Source: Variovorax sp. DXTD-1
GTDB lineage: Bacteria; Pseudomonadota; Gammaproteobacteria; Burkholderiales; Burkholderiaceae_C
Direction: 5' to 3'
Length of the DNA stretch: 64,000 nucleotides
Assembly: GCF_003984625.1 (NCBI RefSeq)
Contig: NZ_RWKH01000012.1
Coordinates: 1 to 64,000 of the forward strand
Positions 8,252 through 16,880 of this stretch are shown in pieces. The translations under genes were made by a program, and so were the position numbers. The notes beneath the pieces were generated by a model. The model had not been told where the DNA came from. It did no database searches and was given only the letters and a program-made list of their open reading frames with translations. How positions within the stretch are numbered: position 1 is the first letter of the stretch; every line of letters starts with the position of its first letter.

Positions 8252-8658
8252 TGGCGACGATGCGCTGGACAATTTCACCCGCGGTGCGATGGGTCGCCTT
8301 GCTGCTGCTCTGCGCGGCCTACCTGCAGGGCGGGCTGAACAAGGCGATGGATTTCAACGCCACCCTCGCCGAGATGAACCACTTCGGCCTGTCGCCGGCC
8401 GGCCCGCTGGCCGTGGCGGTGATCGTGCTGGAGCTGGGCGCCGCGGCGCTCATCCTCACTGGCTTCTACCGCTGGCTCGGCGCGCTGGCGCTGGCGGGCT
8501 TCACGCTGATGGCGACCTTCGTCGCACTGCGTTTCTGGGAGATGCCGTTGGGGCCCGAGCGCTTCATGGCGGCCAACTCCTTCTTCGAACACCTGGGTCT
8601 GGTCGGCGGCTTCCTGCTCGTTGCCTGGCTCGACCTCAAGGAGCGCCGCGATGACTGA
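8251..8658 (+). CDS. DoxX family membrane protein
   Basis: A 135-residue protein with four membrane helices, in the DoxX/DoxD-like pattern (YLQGGLNKAMDF near helix 1, then LELGAAALILTGFYRWLGALAL). Its ATG shares a base with the preceding stop (TGATG at 8249-8253) and its end overlaps the MFS gene by 8 bp, so all three are translated as one unit. DoxX proteins are membrane partners of various redox or detoxification systems. Confidence 0.8.
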   Translation: MATMRWTISPAVRWVALLLLCAAYLQGGLNKAMDFNATLAEMNHFGLSPAGPLAVAVIVLELGAAALILTGFYRWLGALALAGFTLMATFVALRFWEMPLGPERFMAANSFFEHLGLVGGFLLVAWLDLKERRDD

Positions 8659-10231
8659 GCCTCAAAAGTCCGCCGGCGCTTTCGCGCCGCTGCGCCAGCC
8701 GGTCTTCGCGGTGCTGTGGGCCGCCACGGTGCTCGGCAACATCGGCAGTTTCATGCGCGACGTGGCCAGCTCGTGGCTGGTGACCGACCTGTCGGCGAGC
8801 CCGACGGCGGTGGCGCTGATCCAGACGGCGGCCACGCTGCCGATCTTTTTGCTGGCGATCCCGGCAGGGGTGCTGTCGGACATCCTCGACCGGCGGCGCT
8901 TTTTGATCGGCGTGCAGGTGTTGCTGGCGGCAGTGAGCGGCATGCTGCTGGTGCTGTCGCACACGGGCTCGCTGACGGTCGAGTACCTGGTCGCGCTGAC
9001 TTTCGTGGGCGGCATCGGCGCGGCACTGATGGGGCCGACCTGGCAGTCGATCGTGCCGGAACTGGTGCCGCGCAGCGACCTGAAGAGCGCGGTGGCGCTG
9101 AACTCGCTGGGCATCAACATCGCGCGCTCCATCGGGCCGGCGGCGGGCGGGTTGATCCTCGCGAGCTTCGGCGCGGCGGTCACCTACGGGCTCGACGTGC
9201 TGAGCTACGCGTTCGTGATCGCGGCGCTGTTGTGGTGGAAGCGGCCAGCGGCAACGGACAGCGGGCTTTCCGAGAGCTTTCTCGGTGCTTTCCGCGCGGG
9301 CATTCGCTACACGCGGGCCAGCAAGGAGCTGCACGTGGTGCTGTTGCGTGCGGCGGTGTTCTTCCTGTTCGCGAGCTCGGTGTGGGCGTTGTTGCCGCTG
9401 GTGGCGCGCCAGATGCTCGGCGGCAGCGCGGGCTTCTACGGCTTCCTGCTCGGCGCCGTGGGCGCGGGCGCCATCGGCGGCGCACTGGTGATGCCGCGCC
9501 TGCGCGAACGGCTCGATGCCGACGGCATGCTGCTGCTGGCCTCGCTGCTGACGGCCGCAGTGATGGGCGGGCTGGTCTTCGCGCCGCCGCAATGGCTCGC
9601 GGTGCCGATGCTGGGGGTGCTGGGCCTGGGCTGGATCATCGCGCTCACCACGCTCAACGGGGTGGCGCAGTCGATCCTGCCGAACTGGGTGCGCGGGCGC
9701 GGGCTGGCCGTGTACCTCACGGTGTTCAACGGCGCGATGGCGGCCGGCAGCCTGGGCTGGGGCCTGGTCGCGCAGCAGGTCGGCGTGCCGGTCACGCTGG
9801 TGGCGGGCGCGGTGGGGCTGGTGGTGATGGGGCTGGTCTTCCATCGCGTGCGCCTGCCCGCCGGCGAGGCCGACCTGCAGGCCTCGAACCACTGGCCCGA
9901 GCCGCTGCTGGCCGAGCCCGTGGCGCACGACCGCGGGCCGGTGATGGTCCAGGTCGAGTACCGCATCCGCAAGGAAGACCGCCCGGCGTTCCTCGAGGCG
10001 ATGAAGCGGCTGTCGCTGGAGCGCCGCCGCGACGGTGCCTACGCCTGGGGCGTGCACGAGCACACGGCCGATGCACAGCGCGTGATGGAGTGGTTCCTCG
10101 TCGAGTCGTGGGCCGAGCATCTGCGCCAGCACCACCGCGTGTCGCACGCCGACGCCGACCTGCAGGCCGAGGCGCTGCGCTTTCACATCGGGCCGGACAA
10201 GCCCGAGGTGCATCACTTCCTGGCGCTCTGA
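8651..10231 (+). CDS. MFS exporter (MFS_3) with fused C-terminal ABM-like domain
   Basis: A 526-residue protein. Residues about 15-415 form a 12-helix major facilitator of the EntS-like MFS_3/'transmembrane secretion effector' type (WAATVLGNIGSFMRDVASSWLV at the start, GPTWQSIVPELVPR in a loop). From about residue 431 a soluble domain follows (VMVQVEYRIRKEDRPAFLEAM, then a WAEHLRQHHRV region), which resembles the ferredoxin-like antibiotic biosynthesis monooxygenase fold. It starts inside the DoxX gene (8-bp overlap). It probably exports a small molecule handled by the cassette. Confidence 0.85.
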   Translation: MTEPQKSAGAFAPLRQPVFAVLWAATVLGNIGSFMRDVASSWLVTDLSASPTAVALIQTAATLPIFLLAIPAGVLSDILDRRRFLIGVQVLLAAVSGMLLVLSHTGSLTVEYLVALTFVGGIGAALMGPTWQSIVPELVPRSDLKSAVALNSLGINIARSIGPAAGGLILASFGAAVTYGLDVLSYAFVIAALLWWKRPAATDSGLSESFLGAFRAGIRYTRASKELHVVLLRAAVFFLFASSVWALLPLVARQMLGGSAGFYGFLLGAVGAGAIGGALVMPRLRERLDADGMLLLASLLTAAVMGGLVFAPPQWLAVPMLGVLGLGWIIALTTLNGVAQSILPNWVRGRGLAVYLTVFNGAMAAGSLGWGLVAQQVGVPVTLVAGAVGLVVMGLVFHRVRLPAGEADLQASNHWPEPLLAEPVAHDRGPVMVQVEYRIRKEDRPAFLEAMKRLSLERRRDGAYAWGVHEHTADAQRVMEWFLVESWAEHLRQHHRVSHADADLQAEALRFHIGPDKPEVHHFLAL

Positions 10232-10311
10232 GCGGTGCGAACCCTGCTTCTGCCTGACTTTTTTCGCTCCCTTTTCCCTTTCACCCTTTCATCAACCTCA
10301 AGGAAACAACC

Positions 10312-11133
10312 ATGACAACACTGACCCTTCGCGACGGCACCGAGCTCTATTACAAGGACTGGGGCAGCGGCCAGCCCATTCTGTTCAGCCACGGCTGGCC
10401 GCTGAGCGCCGACATGTGGGACGCGCAAATGCTGTTCTTCGCCGAGCGCGGCTACCGCGTCATCGCGTTCGATCGCCGCGGTTTCGGCCGGTCGAGCCAG
10501 CCCTGGACCGGCTACGACTACGACACCTTCGCCGACGATATCGCCGAGCTGATCGAGACGCTCGACCTGAAGGACGTGATCCTCGCGGGCTTCTCGATGG
10601 GCGGCGGCGACGTCACGCGCTACATCGCGCGCAAGGGCAGCGCGCGCGTGGCAAAGCTCGCGCTCATCAGCGCCGTGACGCCGCTCTTCATGAAGACAGC
10701 CGACCATTCCGTGGGCCCCGAGGCTTCGGTGTTCGCAGGCATCCGCGCCGGGCTGGCCGACGACCGGCCGCAGTTCATCGACGACTTCAGCACGCTTTTC
10801 TACGGCACCAACCGCCCGGGCGGGAAGGTGTCGCAGGGCGTGTTCAAGCAGACGCTGCAGATCGCGCTGCAGGCCTCGATCAAGGCCACGATCGACTGCG
10901 TGACGGCGTTCTCCGAGACCGACTTCCGCCCCGACATGGCGAAGATCGACGTGCCAACGCTCGTGATCCACGGCGACGACGACCAGGTCGTGCCGTTCGA
11001 GGCCACGGGCAAGCTGGCGGCCGAAATGATCGAGGGCAGCCAGCTCAAGGTGTATGCGGGCGCGCCGCACGCCACCTGCACCACGCATGCGGCGCAGGTG
11101 AACGCCGACCTGCTGGCGTTCATCCAGGGCTGA
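10312..11133 (+). CDS. Alpha/beta hydrolase (non-haem chloroperoxidase type)
   Basis: A 273-residue alpha/beta hydrolase. The nucleophile elbow is GFSMGG with Ser95; the oxyanion region is [12 protein letters not shown]; the acid region is [11 protein letters not shown]; and the catalytic His lies in [11 protein letters not shown]. This combination is typical of cofactor-free haloperoxidases/perhydrolases and aryl esterases. It lies 80 bp after the MFS gene with its own Shine-Dalgarno (AAGGAAAC), and a hairpin terminator follows. It is probably the last gene of the cassette. Confidence 0.88.
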   Translation: MTTLTLRDGTELYYKDWGSGQPILFSHGWPLSADMWDAQMLFFAERGYRVIAFDRRGFGRSSQPWTGYDYDTFADDIAELIETLDLKDVILAGFSMGGGDVTRYIARKGSARVAKLALISAVTPLFMKTADHSVGPEASVFAGIRAGLADDRPQFIDDFSTLFYGTNRPGGKVSQGVFKQTLQIALQASIKATIDCVTAFSETDFRPDMAKIDVPTLVIHGDDDQVVPFEATGKLAAEMIEGSQLKVYAGAPHATCTTHAAQVNADLLAFIQG

Positions 11134-11144
11134 GGCAAGGCACA

Positions 11145-11175
11145 CTGAAAGGGCCGTGCCCTGCGGCCCTTTCAG
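11145..11175 (+). terminator. Hairpin terminator after the alpha/beta hydrolase
   Basis: A perfect 12-bp stem, CTGAAAGGGCCG (11145-11156) and CGGCCCTTTCAG (11164-11175), with a 7-nt loop. The AAA/TTT ends lie within the stem and there is no long T-run, so it may work in both directions or need Rho. Confidence 0.65.
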
Positions 11176-11197
11176 CGCGAAGGGCGGCGCCGGTGGC

Positions 11198-11203
11198 GAT
11201 AAT
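11198..11203 (+). promoter_or_regulatory. -10 hexamer for probable leaderless dapF transcript
   Basis: GATAAT ends 6 nt before the dapF ATG (11210). Transcription starting about 7 nt downstream of the -10 would place +1 at or within a base of the A of ATG. No Shine-Dalgarno fits in this gap, and I see no clear -35. Confidence 0.5.
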
Positions 11204-11209
11204 CCCCCG

Positions 11210-12094
11210 ATGCGAATCCGCTTTACCAAGATGCAGGGAGCCGGCAACGATTTTGTCGTGCTCGACGAAACGCGCGGCACGCTGGGCCTCACGGCCGCGC
11301 AATACCGCTTTCTGGCCGACCGTCACTTCGGCGTCGGCGCCGACCAGATCCTTACGGTGCGACGCCCCTCCAAGGACGCGGCCGAAGACATCGACTTTCA
11401 GTACGTGATCCACAACGCCGACGGCGGTGAGGTGGAGCAGTGCGGCAACGGCGCGCGCTGCTTCATGCGCTTTGTGCGGGAGCACCAGCTGACCGACAAG
11501 GACATGGTGCGCGTCGAAACGCTGGCCGGCATCATCGAGCCGCGCATGAGCGAAGACGGCCGCGTGACGGTCGACATGGGCCCGCCCATCTTCGAGCCGG
11601 CCCGCGTGCCCTTCGACACCGCGGGCCTCGACCCGCAGCCCACCGGCGGGTGGCACACCTGGCACCTGGCACTGGGCACGCATGCCGATTCGGCCATTGT
11701 TTCGGTCGCGGTGCTGTCCATGGGCAACCCGCATGCGGTGCAGGTGGTCGACAACGTCGACACGGCGCCGGTGGAGCGGCAGGGCCCGCAAATCGAGCAC
11801 CATCCGCGCTTTCCGCAGCGGGTGAATGCCGGTTTCATGCAGGTGGTCGACCGCACGCACGTCAAGCTGCGGGTGTTCGAGCGCGGCGCCGGCGAAACGC
11901 TGGCCTGCGGCACCGGCGCCTGCGCGGCGGTGGTGGCGGGCATCCGCCTGGGCCTGCTCGACAACCGGGTCGACGTGCAAACGCACGGCGGCGTGCTCAC
12001 CATCGGCTGGGAGGGCGAGGGCAACCCCGTGCTTATGACCGGGCCGGCCACCACGGTTTTCGAGGGGGACATCGAGGTGCCCGAGCTGCCATGA
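11210..12094 (+). CDS. dapF: Diaminopimelate epimerase
   Basis: A 294-residue enzyme converting LL- to meso-diaminopimelate for peptidoglycan and lysine synthesis. The N-terminus [16 protein letters not shown] and the two active-site cysteines, in GNGARC and CGTGACAA, are diagnostic. ATG 11210 starts exactly at the family N-terminus. The stop overlaps the DUF484 start (ATGA at 12091-12094). meso-DAP use fits the MurE DNPR motif and the Mpl gene in the same window. Confidence 0.97.
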   Translation: MRIRFTKMQGAGNDFVVLDETRGTLGLTAAQYRFLADRHFGVGADQILTVRRPSKDAAEDIDFQYVIHNADGGEVEQCGNGARCFMRFVREHQLTDKDMVRVETLAGIIEPRMSEDGRVTVDMGPPIFEPARVPFDTAGLDPQPTGGWHTWHLALGTHADSAIVSVAVLSMGNPHAVQVVDNVDTAPVERQGPQIEHHPRFPQRVNAGFMQVVDRTHVKLRVFERGAGETLACGTGACAAVVAGIRLGLLDNRVDVQTHGGVLTIGWEGEGNPVLMTGPATTVFEGDIEVPELP

Positions 12095-12789
12095 CCAACT
12101 TCAGAAACAACAAAGACGACGCCATGAACCCGATCACCGAAGACGACATCGCCAATTACCTGGCGAACACGCCCGACTTTTTCGAGCGGCACGCGCAGTT
12201 GCTGGCGCAGGTGCAGCTCACCAGCCCGCACGGCAACCGCGCCGTGAGCCTGCAGGAGCGCCAGGCCGAGATGCTGCGCGAAAAGATCAAGGCGCTGGAG
12301 CATCGCCTGATGGACATGGTGCGCCACGGCACCGAGAACGTGGTCATTGCCGACCGCCTGCAGCGCTGGACCAAGGGCCTCTTGACCACGCGCGACCCGC
12401 GCAGCCTGCCGTACCGCATCGCGGTCGACCTGCAATCGCTGTTTTTGGTGCCGCAAACCGCCATCAAGGTGTGGGACTGCGAGGCCGACTACCTGAACGA
12501 GGCCTACGCCCAGTGGGTGAGCGACGACGTGAAGGCACTGGCCACCTCGCTCACTTCGCCTTACTGCGGGCTCAACTCAGGCTTCGAGGCGGCCAACTGG
12601 CTGCCCGAGCCGGCCGGCGCGGTGTCGATTGCGCTGATTCCGCTGCGCGCCGATGCCGAGTCGCCGGCCTTCGGCCTGCTGGTGCTGGCCTCGCCGGACG
12701 CACAGCGCTTCAACGCCGAAATGGGCACCGACTTTCTCGAGCGCATCGCCGAACTGGCCTCGGGCGCGCTGTCCCGGCTGCGGCCTTGA
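12091..12789 (+). CDS. DUF484 family protein
   Basis: A 232-residue cytoplasmic protein with the DUF484 start ([17 protein letters not shown]), a short coiled-coil-like segment (residues about 45-75, [19 protein letters not shown]) and a GAF-like C-terminal half. The start is either ATG 12091, overlapping the dapF stop, or ATG 12124 (MNPITED); I list the longer, translationally coupled one. In many proteobacteria DUF484 sits between dapF and xerC, as here. The molecular role is not established. Confidence 0.85.
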   Translation: MTNFRNNKDDAMNPITEDDIANYLANTPDFFERHAQLLAQVQLTSPHGNRAVSLQERQAEMLREKIKALEHRLMDMVRHGTENVVIADRLQRWTKGLLTTRDPRSLPYRIAVDLQSLFLVPQTAIKVWDCEADYLNEAYAQWVSDDVKALATSLTSPYCGLNSGFEAANWLPEPAGAVSIALIPLRADAESPAFGLLVLASPDAQRFNAEMGTDFLERIAELASGALSRLRP

Positions 12790-13421
12790 GCGGGCGGCAT
12801 CGGTCCTGGCGGGCCGTGCGGCCCGTGTTGTGGACGGTGCTGCTTGGCGGGCTGCTGGCGTACCTGGCCATTGCGGCCATCGTTTGGAAACGCGCGGTCG
12901 AAACCCTCGACAACCCGCCCCAGCGCACGGCCGACGCCGCGCTGATCCTGGGCAACCGCGCCTACCTGCGGGGCAAGCCCAACCCGTGCCTGACCGGCCG
13001 GGTCGACGCCGGGATTGCACTGGCCAACGCGGGCCGCGTGAAGCAACTGGTGCTCTCGGGCGGTGTCGACAAGGAAGACGGCCGCATCGAAGCCGAGGTC
13101 ATGCAGCAGCATGCGCGCGCCCAAGGCTACGCCGGCCCGCTGCTGCTGGAGCCGGCTTCCACTTCCACCCGGCTGAATCTTGCGTTGTCGCGCCCCCTGC
13201 TGCAGGCGGCGGGCATTCGCAGCGTGGTCGTGGTGTCGGAGCCCTATCACCTGTGGCGCGTGGAGCGGCTGGTGCGGGCCGCCGGCTTCGACAAGGACTT
13301 CGACGTTCAGTACGCCGCCGCCAGCACGCGCTGCTGGCAGCGCTGGGGCATGGTTTTCAAGGGCGCATTGCGCGAGCCTTTGGCTGTCGTGAACAATGCG
13401 TTCAATGGCTACCTCCACTGA
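12786..13421 (+). CDS. YdcF/DUF218-like envelope protein
   Basis: A 211-residue protein with one N-terminal membrane anchor (LWTVLLGGLLAYLAIAAIVW) and a DUF218 domain (ADAALILGNRAYLRGKP, then LVLSGGVDKEDGRIEAEVM, LEPASTSTRLNL and VVVSEPYHLWRVERLVRAAG). The frame has no nearby ATG. TTG 12786 overlaps the DUF484 stop (TTGA) and is the likely start. It lies between DUF484 and xerC, an unusual neighbour for a SanA/YdcF-like protein. Confidence 0.8.
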   Translation: MSGRHRSWRAVRPVLWTVLLGGLLAYLAIAAIVWKRAVETLDNPPQRTADAALILGNRAYLRGKPNPCLTGRVDAGIALANAGRVKQLVLSGGVDKEDGRIEAEVMQQHARAQGYAGPLLLEPASTSTRLNLALSRPLLQAAGIRSVVVVSEPYHLWRVERLVRAAGFDKDFDVQYAAASTRCWQRWGMVFKGALREPLAVVNNAFNGYLH

Positions 13422-14445
13422 GACGACCGACACGCGCTGGGTCGAAAAGTACCTGGAGCACGTACGCGTGGAGCGCCGACTGGCGGCGCGCACGGTCGAG
13501 CTTTACGCCATTCACCTTCAGGCGCTTGCGGCCAACGCGGCCGAGGCCGGCCTTTCGCTGGACCGCGTGCAAACGGCGCACGTCCGGCGCTGGATGGCGC
13601 AGTTGCACGGCGCGGGCCGCGAGCCGCGCGGCATTGCGCTGGTGCTCTCCTGCTGGCGCAGCTTCTACCGCTGGCTCGGCAACGAGGGGCTGGTGGGCTT
13701 CAACCCCGTGCAGGACGTGCATGCGCCCAAGGCCGCTCGGCCGCTGCCCAAGGCGCTGGCGGTGGACGATGCGGTGCGGCTCGCCGAAACCTACGACCCC
13801 GAGGCAGACCCCTGGACCGAAGCCCGTGACGGCGCCATCGTCGAAGTGCTCTACGGCTGCGGCCTGCGCGTGAGCGAACTCACCGGACTGGATGCGCGCG
13901 CCAGCAACACGGCGCTCGGCTGGGTCGATCTGGACGCGATGGAGGCCAATGTGCTCGGCAAGGGCAGCAAGCGGCGCATCGTGCCCCTGGGCAGCAAGAC
14001 GGCCGAGGCGGTGCGCGACTGGCTTGCGGTGCGTGGCGATTGCCCGGCGTTGGCGACGGCCGGGCTGCGAGACCCGGCAGGCGCCGCGGCGCTTTTTATC
14101 AGTGCCAAGGGCTTGCGGATGTCTTCGCACGCGGTCTGGAAGCTGTTGCGCGAGCGCAGCCTGAAGGCCGGCCTCGCGGCACCGGTGCATCCGCACATGC
14201 TGCGGCATTCGTTCGCGAGCCACGTGCTGCAGTCGAGCAGCGACTTGCGGGCCGTGCAAGAGCTGCTCGGCCATGCCAACATTGCCACCACGCAGATCTA
14301 TACCCGGCTGGATTTTCAGCACCTGGCCAAGGCCTATGACGCGGCCCATCCGCGCGCGCAGGCCCGCCCGGAAGGCACGGATGCGCAGGCACGCGCTGAA
14401 AAAAGTGCGCGAGCCAAGCCCAAAAAAGACGACACCGACAAATGA
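13405..14445 (+). CDS. xerC: Tyrosine recombinase XerC
   Basis: A 346-residue site-specific recombinase that resolves chromosome dimers at dif together with XerD. An N-terminal SAM-like core-binding domain (about 8-105) precedes the catalytic domain, which has GCGLRVSEL with the first Arg, a Lys in GKGSKRRIVPLG, HMLRHSFASHVL (His-x-x-Arg), and LGHANIATTQIYTRLD with the Tyr nucleophile. ATG 13396 or 13405 are both possible; the start lies inside the end of the ydcF-like gene. The stop overlaps rlmI (ATGA). Confidence 0.93.
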   Translation: MATSTETTDTRWVEKYLEHVRVERRLAARTVELYAIHLQALAANAAEAGLSLDRVQTAHVRRWMAQLHGAGREPRGIALVLSCWRSFYRWLGNEGLVGFNPVQDVHAPKAARPLPKALAVDDAVRLAETYDPEADPWTEARDGAIVEVLYGCGLRVSELTGLDARASNTALGWVDLDAMEANVLGKGSKRRIVPLGSKTAEAVRDWLAVRGDCPALATAGLRDPAGAAALFISAKGLRMSSHAVWKLLRERSLKAGLAAPVHPHMLRHSFASHVLQSSSDLRAVQELLGHANIATTQIYTRLDFQHLAKAYDAAHPRAQARPEGTDAQARAEKSARAKPKKDDTDK

Positions 14446-15662
14446 AAACCCTCCGCCTCAAACCCGGCAAAGAGCGCTCGCTGCAGCGCCGCCACCCCTG
14501 GATCTTCGAATCCGCCATTGCACGCGGCGGTGCCGATTCCGGCGAAACGGTGCGCGTCGAATCGCATGAAGGCGCCTTCCTGGCGTGGGCGGCGTTCAGC
14601 CCTGTTTCCAAGATCCGTGCGCGGGCCTGGAGCTTTGTCGAAACGCAACGCATCGACGCCGCCTTTCTGGCATCGGTGTGCGCGCGTGCGGTAGCGGGCA
14701 GGGGCCTTTTCGACCTGCAGAGTGACGGGGTGCGGCTGATCCATGGCGAGGCCGATGGCCTGCCGGGCCTCATCGTCGACCGCTATGGCGACACGCTGGT
14801 GGCGCAGTTCCTGTCGGCCGGCGTCGAACGCTGGAAGGCCGCCATTGCCGACGCGCTGCTCGAGGCGACCGGCCTGCACAAGCTCTATGAGCGTTCAGAC
14901 GCCAGCGGGCGCGAGCGCGAAGGCCTGAAGCCCGTCACAGGCTGGCTGCGGGGCGAGGGCTCCACCGAGATCACGATTCGGGAGCACGGCTGGAAGCTCT
15001 CGCTCGACATTGCGACCGGCCACAAGACCGGCTTCTACCTCGACCAGCGCGACAGCCGCCAGCGCTTTGCCGAGCTGGCGCAGCACCGGCGCTTCAAGCG
15101 CGTGCTCAACTGCTTTTGCTACACCGGCGGCTTTACCGTGGCGGCGCTTGCGGGGCTGCAGGCGGCGGGCGCGATGGAAGGCGCGGAGCTGGTGTCGGTC
15201 GATTCGTCGCAGCCGGCGCTCGAAAAGGCGCGGGCCAACCTGGCGCTGAACGGCTTCGGTGGCGAGGATTCAGGCGTGAAGACCGAGTTTCTGGACGCCA
15301 ACGTCAACACCGTGCTGCGTGAGTTCATCGAGCAGGGCCGCACCTTCGATGCCATCGTGCTCGACCCGCCCAAGTTTGCGCCCACCGCCGCCCATGCCGA
15401 GCGTGCCGCCCGCGCCTACAAGGACATCAACCGCCTTGCGCTCAAGCTGCTGGAGCCCGGCGGCGTGCTGCTGACTTTTTCTTGTTCGGGCGGCATCAGC
15501 GCCGACCTTTTTCACAAAATCGTGGCTTCGGCGGGCATCGATGCGCAAGTAGACGGCTACATCAGCGAACGCCTTGGCGCGGCGCCTGATCACCCAATGA
15601 CCATCGAGTTCCCCGAGGGCGAATATCTCAAGGGCCTGGTGGTGGTGCGAAAGCCCGCTTGA
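14442..15662 (+). CDS. rlmI: 23S rRNA m5C methyltransferase RlmI-like
   Basis: A 406-residue class I SAM methyltransferase with an N-terminal PUA domain (KPGKERSLQRRHPWIFESAI). The SAM pocket is NCFCYTGGFTVAAL, and the motif IV/V region is LDPPKFAPT followed by LTFSCSGGISADLF, with the Cys after the SF residues typical of m5C enzymes. The RlmI/YccW family modifies C1962 of 23S rRNA. It is coupled to xerC by ATGA. Confidence 0.85.
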   Translation: MKTLRLKPGKERSLQRRHPWIFESAIARGGADSGETVRVESHEGAFLAWAAFSPVSKIRARAWSFVETQRIDAAFLASVCARAVAGRGLFDLQSDGVRLIHGEADGLPGLIVDRYGDTLVAQFLSAGVERWKAAIADALLEATGLHKLYERSDASGREREGLKPVTGWLRGEGSTEITIREHGWKLSLDIATGHKTGFYLDQRDSRQRFAELAQHRRFKRVLNCFCYTGGFTVAALAGLQAAGAMEGAELVSVDSSQPALEKARANLALNGFGGEDSGVKTEFLDANVNTVLREFIEQGRTFDAIVLDPPKFAPTAAHAERAARAYKDINRLALKLLEPGGVLLTFSCSGGISADLFHKIVASAGIDAQVDGYISERLGAAPDHPMTIEFPEGEYLKGLVVVRKPA

Positions 15663-15747
15663 CCCTCTGCCAACGCAACTGAGTGGCATTGGCTAAACTG
15701 CCTCTCCAGTTTTTCTTCTTCCCAGTTTTCCGCCTTCGGAGCACACC

Positions 15748-16800
15748 ATGGCCCTCATTCCCGCCACCATCCTCACCGGCTTTCTAGGCTCGGGCAAGAC
15801 CACGCTGCTCAAGCGCATCCTGACGGAGGCCCACGGCCAGAAGATCGCGGTGATCGAGAACGAGTTCGGCGAAGAGAACATCGACAGCGACATTCTCGTG
15901 ACCGAATCGAAAGAGCAGATCATCCAGATGAGCAACGGCTGCGTCTGCTGCACCATTCGCGAAGACCTGCGCGAAGCCCTGCAACTGCTGGCCGCCAAGA
16001 AGCGCCAGGGCCTGCTCGACTTCGATCGCGTGGTGATCGAGACCACCGGCCTGGCCGACCCCGGCCCCGTGGCGCAGACCTTCTTCATGGACGACGAAAT
16101 TGCCGAGAGCTACCTGCTCGACTCGATCCTGACGCTGGTCGATGCCAAGCATGCGCCGCAGCAGCTCAACGACCGCCAGGAAGCGCGCCGCCAGGTGGGC
16201 TTTGCCGACCAGATCTTCATCAGCAAAAGCGAGCTGGTGTCGGCCGAGGAAACCGAGGCGCTGATTCATCGCCTGAAGCACATGAACCCACGCGCGCCGC
16301 AGCAAAAGGCGCATTTCGGCGACGTGCCGCTGAAGGATATTTTCGACCTGCGCGGCTTCAACCTGAACGCCAAGCTGGACATCGACCCGGACTTCCTCAA
16401 GGAAGACGACCACGATCATCACGACCATGACCACGCGCATGGCGAGCATTGCGACCACCCTTCGCACAAGCACGAAGGGCACGGCCACCATCACCACACG
16501 GACGACGACGTGAAGAGCTTCGTCTACAAGGCCGACCGCCCCTTCGACCCGGCCAAGCTCGAGGATTTTCTGGGCGCCATCGTCAACATCTATGGCCCGC
16601 GCATGCTGCGCTACAAGGGCGTGCTGAGCATGAAGGGCACCGAGCGCAAGGTGATTTTCCAGGGCGTGCATCAGCTGATGGGCAGCGACCTGGGCCCCGA
16701 GTGGGGCAAGGACGAAGCGCGCCAGAGCCGCATGGTGTTCATCGGCATCGAGCTGCCGCGCGAAATTTTGGAGCAGGGGCTCGAGCAGTGCCTGGTGTGA
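15748..16800 (+). CDS. CobW/COG0523 GTPase metal chaperone
   Basis: A 350-residue G3E GTPase. The Walker A is GFLGSGKTTLLKR (residues about 11-23). The metal-binding CxCC motif is C65-V-C67-C68, and the switch/ESTGLADP-like segment is ETTGLADPGPV. Residues about 220-253 form an extreme His-rich loop with 15 His in 35 residues, followed by the CobW C-terminal domain (FVYKADRPFDPAKLEDFL). Such proteins deliver zinc or other metals to enzymes. I found no clear Zur operator upstream. Confidence 0.88.
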   Translation: MALIPATILTGFLGSGKTTLLKRILTEAHGQKIAVIENEFGEENIDSDILVTESKEQIIQMSNGCVCCTIREDLREALQLLAAKKRQGLLDFDRVVIETTGLADPGPVAQTFFMDDEIAESYLLDSILTLVDAKHAPQQLNDRQEARRQVGFADQIFISKSELVSAEETEALIHRLKHMNPRAPQQKAHFGDVPLKDIFDLRGFNLNAKLDIDPDFLKEDDHDHHDHDHAHGEHCDHPSHKHEGHGHHHHTDDDVKSFVYKADRPFDPAKLEDFLGAIVNIYGPRMLRYKGVLSMKGTERKVIFQGVHQLMGSDLGPEWGKDEARQSRMVFIGIELPREILEQGLEQCLV

Positions 16801-16830
16801 CCAGGCATCGCCGCTGAGCCAAGCAAACAA

Positions 16831-16866
16831 AAAGGCGCTGCCCCGAAAGGGCAGCGCCTTTTTTTC
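16831..16866. terminator. Bidirectional terminator between cobW-like and ydgA-like genes
   Basis: A 13-bp stem, AAAGGCGCTGCCC (16831-16843) and GGGCAGCGCCTTT (16849-16861), with loop CGAAA. It is followed by Ts on the plus strand and by As/Ts suited to the minus strand. It lies between two convergent genes and can serve both. Confidence 0.9.
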
Positions 16867-16880
16867 GATTCAGCCGAGGC

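Noticed and set aside
6032..8278. A 748-codon open frame on the minus strand opposite the amidohydrolase.
   Set aside because: Arg/His/Leu-rich with no domain; it is the usual antisense shadow of a GC-rich gene whose plus-strand product has clear family motifs.
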